From Sipunculus nudus (lineage: Eukaryota > Annelida > Sipuncula > Golfingiida > Sipunculidae): a DNA stretch of 64,000 nucleotides. Within the stretch, counting starts at the first letter, position 1; the number at the start of each line of letters is the position of its first letter. The notes beneath the pieces are model-generated. The model made no database searches. It had not been told where the DNA came from and was given only the letters and a program-made list of their open reading frames with translations. A program made the position numbers and the translations under genes. This document shows, in pieces, positions 60,001 to 64,000 of this stretch. Location of the stretch: positions 30,321,033-30,385,032 of the forward strand of contig CM049309.1 in the NCBI GenBank assembly GCA_026874595.1, given 5' to 3'.

Positions 60001-61725
60001 ACTGAAAAGAAAAATACCATAGGTGACTCAATGGTGTTATTTGGAATACATTTTCATCCATTCATACAAAATGCATAAAACATCAGTAATTGCAAGGTAA
60101 TTCCCTGTTACTCATCAACTATCAATTTCCTTTTCTATTGAATTTTTTCAAAGTTGTTGTTACAAACCTATAAAAAATTATTTATTTATTGTTTATTGTT
60201 ATGCTGTTGGTCTAAACAACTAATAGATGCGTTGGGTTGGACACCTGCAAGCCATAAGCTGCCTGGCTGACTAGTATATGCCCCGCCTCAAGCGTGCATA
60301 ATTGGCCTGAGAGGTCAACTAAAGGACATACAGGTGACTCTGTAGAGCCTAGGGTCTGACATTGTCTCATAAAAACTATAATAAAAGCTACAGTTTTTGG
60401 CCAATTTCTTTCAACTTTCAAAAGTAACAAGCTGAAATCCTTATTTCTGCATGATATGAAAATTATATCAACAGTGCTAACAGAAAACAAACATGCCATG
60501 GTCAAATTAAGGCAAAATTTAATGTACCGATTTTATATTTATGCTAATAACTTATAAAATTTGAAAAATTCAGATCTAATTTTGGGTATACAATTGAATC
60601 TTGATTAAATATAATTAAATACCTGAAAAAAAAGTTTCTTGCTTCAGCAATTCTCAAGGGAGAAAATATATTTCTTGATTTTTTCCAAAGTGCATTATGA
60701 TTAGGCCCAGAACTTAATACAATTTCGCAATACTGACATCATTTTTGGTATGTGCAAAGAGTATGAATAGAAAAACATGTATATTATATATGATAAAAGT
60801 CAGATCAGTGGTTGTGATATTAGGCGGTCTTGAAGTGTAACAATGGGTTTTTAATTGAAAACTGAATTTTTCTTAATATCTCGAAGGAATGAAGTTTTAG
60901 TGACCAAACTTTTGGTATGGTAGGGGGTTTTAGGGGACATCTAACTGTATGCCAAATTTTGGGAGCTGAGAGCTGGCTTGGGAAGCTGGGGAGCTGAGCT
61001 CTAGCAAACTGTACTAATAAATCTAAACAATACTTTACATGGTGCTTGAAAACTTGAATAAAATCTACATTTTTTATCAACTGGTTTCAAATTAAATCCA
61101 CAGCAGTTACAGGAAAAAAATGTGCCATGGTCAAATCCTGGCAAAATTAAAGGTACCGATTTAATTTTTATGCTAATAACTTATAAAATTTGAAAAATTC
61201 AGATCTAATTTTGGGTATATAATTGAATCTTGATTATATACAGTTAAATACCTGAAAAAAAGTTTCAGCAATTCTCAAGTTAAGGGAGAAAACATATTTT
61301 CTGAATTTGTACAAAGTGCATTATGTTCAGGCCGATTACTTAAAGAATTTAAAAAAAAATACTGAACTAATTTCTGGTATGTACATAGGAAATATATAGA
61401 GGAATATATATATATATATATGAAAAGTGATCCATATCAGGTCAGTAGTTTTGATATTAGGCAGTCTTGAAATGCAACAATCAGTTTTTAATGGAAAATG
61501 GAGATTTTTTCCTTAATAACTCGAAGGAAAAAAGTCCTGGTGACCCAATTTCCGGTATGGTAGGAGATTTTGGGGACATCTAAAGGTATGCCGAATTTCA
61601 GATTCGTAGGTCCAACGGTTTCAAAACGTGCCAGTTTAACGGACGGACGGACGGACGGACGGACAGCCGACGGACAAAGGACCACGACTATAGCTCAGAT
61701 GACTTATAGTCAGCTGAGCTAAAAA
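57027..61725 (+). mobile_element. GACCCATGGGTC-family repeat, complete copy with nested insertions (copy 5)
   Basis: Starts AACAAGGGACCCATGGGTCA at 57027, and ends with a GGAC tract (about 61641-61675) and the hairpin AGCTCAGATGACT-tat-AGTCAGCTGAGCT at 61692-61720 plus AAAAA. Homology with copies 2 and 4 breaks off after GTCTAGTATTTATTCAGTTTT (about 57447) and resumes near 59281. The gap contains a pogo/Tigger-type MITE and unclassified sequence. Two tandem internal units are anchored by GCCATGGTCAAAT at about 60494 and 61122. Confidence 0.7.
57492..58579. mobile_element. pogo/Tigger-like non-autonomous DNA transposon (MITE)
   Basis: The ends are inverted repeats that match over 23 bases, beginning CAGTGAAACCTCG and ending CGAGGTTTCACTG, with TA on each side (57490-57491 and 58580-58581) as the target duplication. 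Further TTCGACACA-type motifs repeat inside each end. An internal duplication of about 135 bp is marked by TCGCGCTTGTTGAGTAAGA and TCGCGCTTGATGAGTGAGA. It is 1,088 bp with no transposase frame. TA target and CAGT...CCTCG ends are those of pogo/Tigger families. It sits in copy 5 of the GACCCATGGGTC family. Confidence 0.8.
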
Positions 61726-63129
61726 TCCAGTTACCGGCAATAGAACTTCAGTAATTTATTACCCCAAACTGTTAAATTTGTACCTCATTAGTATGTTAAC
61801 AAATTTATTTGATCACGGCTGTGGTGCAAACAAAATTGACAGGAGTCACTGATCACCTTAATATTACACATCAAATGAATTATTTGTAAACAAACAAGAA
61901 ACGAAGTGTTTCACAGTTTGGACATGAAAGGAAAACATCATTAGCCAGGGGTCTCTCACGGCGTACAGCGGTGCGTAGCATCATTAGAGGTAAGAAAATG
62001 GGCTATTGTTTTGTAATACTTCATGGCAACATTTAATTCATTTACGAACATTATTTGTATGGATTGCAGAATACGCCCTAAAAAATGGTAATGGTGATTT
62101 TTTAGGGCGTCAAAGAAATTTATTCGGGGTGCCACCTGGCGGCAAGTGAACTTATTACAGCCGTGAATATGTAATCTCACCAGATTTATTTATATATTTC
62201 AACAAATTAAATGTTTATTTTACCCATTTGGTAATTTCAGTGGAAATAAATAAATGAAAAAATATATGTTCATCATATTTTTAAACTGGGACGGGGGAAT
62301 AACATAAAAGGGGGGGAAACTGATAGATTTGAGCCAGGGGCACCTAGTTCACACTGTAACTGTTCATGCGCCTCTAACCAAATGGCCACAGTAACGAACG
62401 TATTTCGCGGAAGTTTTTATTTGGGAGATTCTAATAAGATTTAAACAGTGGGAAAAAAATATTTCATGGACATTACCGGGATTTATCAAATAAAAACTCT
62501 TGAAGACAGCGGTATATCCTTTGTAGCTGCGGTTCAAAGCACTCTGACGATCTCCATTTAACCTTTTATGTCTTGTAGCACCAGGTCATGCCTGTGATCA
62601 GTGGTCCGTGCGAGGTTTGTCCCAAGTGGATTACTAGTATATGATCATCAGCTAATATGATTTTTGTCCCACTTACAAATCCTTCTTATTCTATTATTAA
62701 GTAAACAAAATATTATCGATTCAAATACATTTTTTACCTCGAGTTCTATTGTTCAAATCACAGTCATGTTGTAACAAGTCTGAAGCAAAGATGGCCCATC
62801 GGTATCAGTTAAGCGACAGTTTTTCCTATTTACATACATGAAGTTGCAAATCTGATAAAATTGTTCCGATAAATTATCATGTTACTGCCACGCACTAGGA
62901 CATAAAGATGTGTTGTTATCAGGTGAACAGCGTAGACATTTGATTCATCTCCGCAAGCAAAGCCGTTTTAATCATAGCTACAATTATTGTTCTTACGGAC
63001 CGCCGGTGGTCACCGGCAATAGCTAATATCGGCAGAGTATGTTGGTGTACGAATTCATATATGTATTATAGAAAAATATGATTCAGGAAATTTATAGTGT
63101 GCGATCTAATGAAGGATACGAACTGATGT
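61726..63129. other. No gene recognised; weak tRNA-like trace
   Basis: On the - strand at about 62325-62390, TGGCCATTTGGTTAGAGGCG and GGCTCAAATCT loosely resemble A- and B-boxes of a tRNA-derived SINE, too diverged to call. Otherwise AT-rich with no gene. Confidence 0.3.
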
Positions 63130-64000
63130 AGACATTACAGTATATAATATATGATCAAAGTCAGATCAGTGGTTTTGATATTAGGCAGTATTAAAGTGTA
63201 ACAATGGGTTTTTAATGGAAAAATGAAGTTTTTCATTAATATCTCGAAGGAATTAAGTCTTAGTGACCAAATTCTTGGCATGGTAGGGAATTTTGGAGAC
63301 ATCTAACTGTATGCCAAATTTAAGGAACTTAGAGCTGAAGCTGGGGAGCTGAGCTCTAGCAAACTGCACAACACTAGCTTGATGTAAACAATATGTGACA
63401 TGGTGCTTGAAAACTTGAATAAAATCTAGTTTTTGATCAACTGGTTTTAAATTTTTGATGTTAACATCTGAAATGCTAACAAAAACATGCTTTGAAAATT
63501 AAATCTACAGCAGTTACAGAAAAAAAAGTGCATGGTCAAAGTTCGGCAAAATTTAAGGTACCATTTTTTTATTTTTGCTAATATTTTAAAAAATTTAAAA
63601 GATTTTGTTCTAATTTTTGGTATACAATTTAAGTTTGATTAATAAAAATTATATTACTGGAAGAAAAGTGCTTAGCTTTAACAAGTTTTGTGTTAAGTGA
63701 TCAAATTTCTTTCCTGATTATTTACAAAATGCATTATGTTTGGGCCCATAACTTTTTTAAATTATACAATACACACCTAATTTCTGGCATGTGCATAGGA
63801 ACTATATAGAGAATTATTTATGGTAAATATGAGGAAAAACAGATGAGTGGTTTTGATATTAGGCAGTCATGAAGTGTGAAAATAGGTTTTTAATAAAAAA
63901 TTGAGGGTTTTCCTTAATTTCTCAAAGGAACGAAGTCGCAAAGACCCAGTTTTCGGCTTGGGAGAAGATCTTGGGGACATCTAACATTGTGCAAAATTTT
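63130..64000 (+). mobile_element. GACCCATGGGTC-family internal units running off the right edge
   Basis: From about 63140 the sequence matches the internal units of copies 4 and 5 (GATCAGTGGTTTTGATATTA, GGCATGGTAGGGAATTTTGG, ACTAGCTTGATGTAAACAAT, GGGCCCATAACTTTTTTAAA). Neither family end is present inside the window. The last bases are still inside a unit. Confidence 0.7.

Noticed and set aside
62325-62390. tRNA-derived SINE on the - strand
   Set aside because: A- and B-box matches are weak and no target duplication or tail is visible.

Overview
This is a 64 kb piece of an animal nuclear genome, most likely a lophotrochozoan and probably a mollusc (bivalve-like). The case rests on one spliced gene with GT-AG introns, very long AT-rich noncoding stretches, many microsatellites, tRNA-derived SINE-like sequences, and abundant non-autonomous repeats with terminal hairpins, GGAC-rich tracts and internal tandem units of the kind known from bivalve genomes. 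I see no rRNA, no confident tRNA gene, no CRISPR array and nothing bacterial.

The only gene I can support is on the + strand from 11211 to 35986. Eight coding exons join with consistent GT-AG sites and phases (0,0,0,0,2,2,2) into a predicted protein of about 952 residues: an N-terminal LIM domain, a charged coiled coil, a transglutaminase-like (kyphoscoliosis-peptidase, KY) core, and three KY-type beta-rich repeats ending in a lysine-rich tail. This is the architecture of hillarin / LTD-1 / KY-family cytoskeletal proteins. By motif alignment the Cys-His-Asp positions of the transglutaminase fold read Thr424, Asn467 and Gln482, so this looks like a non-catalytic scaffold member.

Layout: 1-11210 is upstream sequence with scattered repeats. 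11211-11729 is the 5' UTR end plus the LIM exon. 11730-30029 is an 18.3 kb first intron full of TA and GA microsatellites, minisatellites (18, 20, 28 and 51 bp units) and an 839 bp Helitron/HINE-like element. 30030-31381 holds the coiled-coil exons, and 32616-35986 the transglutaminase-like and KY-repeat exons. Intron 5 carries a 31 bp minisatellite and a hairpin-ended repeat. Intron 7 carries a tandem miniature LTR element (three LTRs, two internal segments) whose LTRs contain tRNA-type A and B boxes. 35987-40030 is the 3' flank.

From 40031 to the right edge the sequence is a mosaic of mobile DNA: a repeat family with a GACCCATGGGTC end and a GGAC tract plus hairpin at the other end (at least five copies), a foldback element with a hammerhead-ribozyme-like core, a decayed LINE endonuclease fragment, a 140 bp satellite, a 27 bp minisatellite open on both strands, a SINE whose empty site is also in the window, and a pogo/Tigger-type MITE. 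The elements most worth follow-up are the tRNA-promoter miniature LTR element, the foldback/hammerhead candidate, the acceptor-like minisatellite that runs into exon 2, and the degenerate transglutaminase triad.
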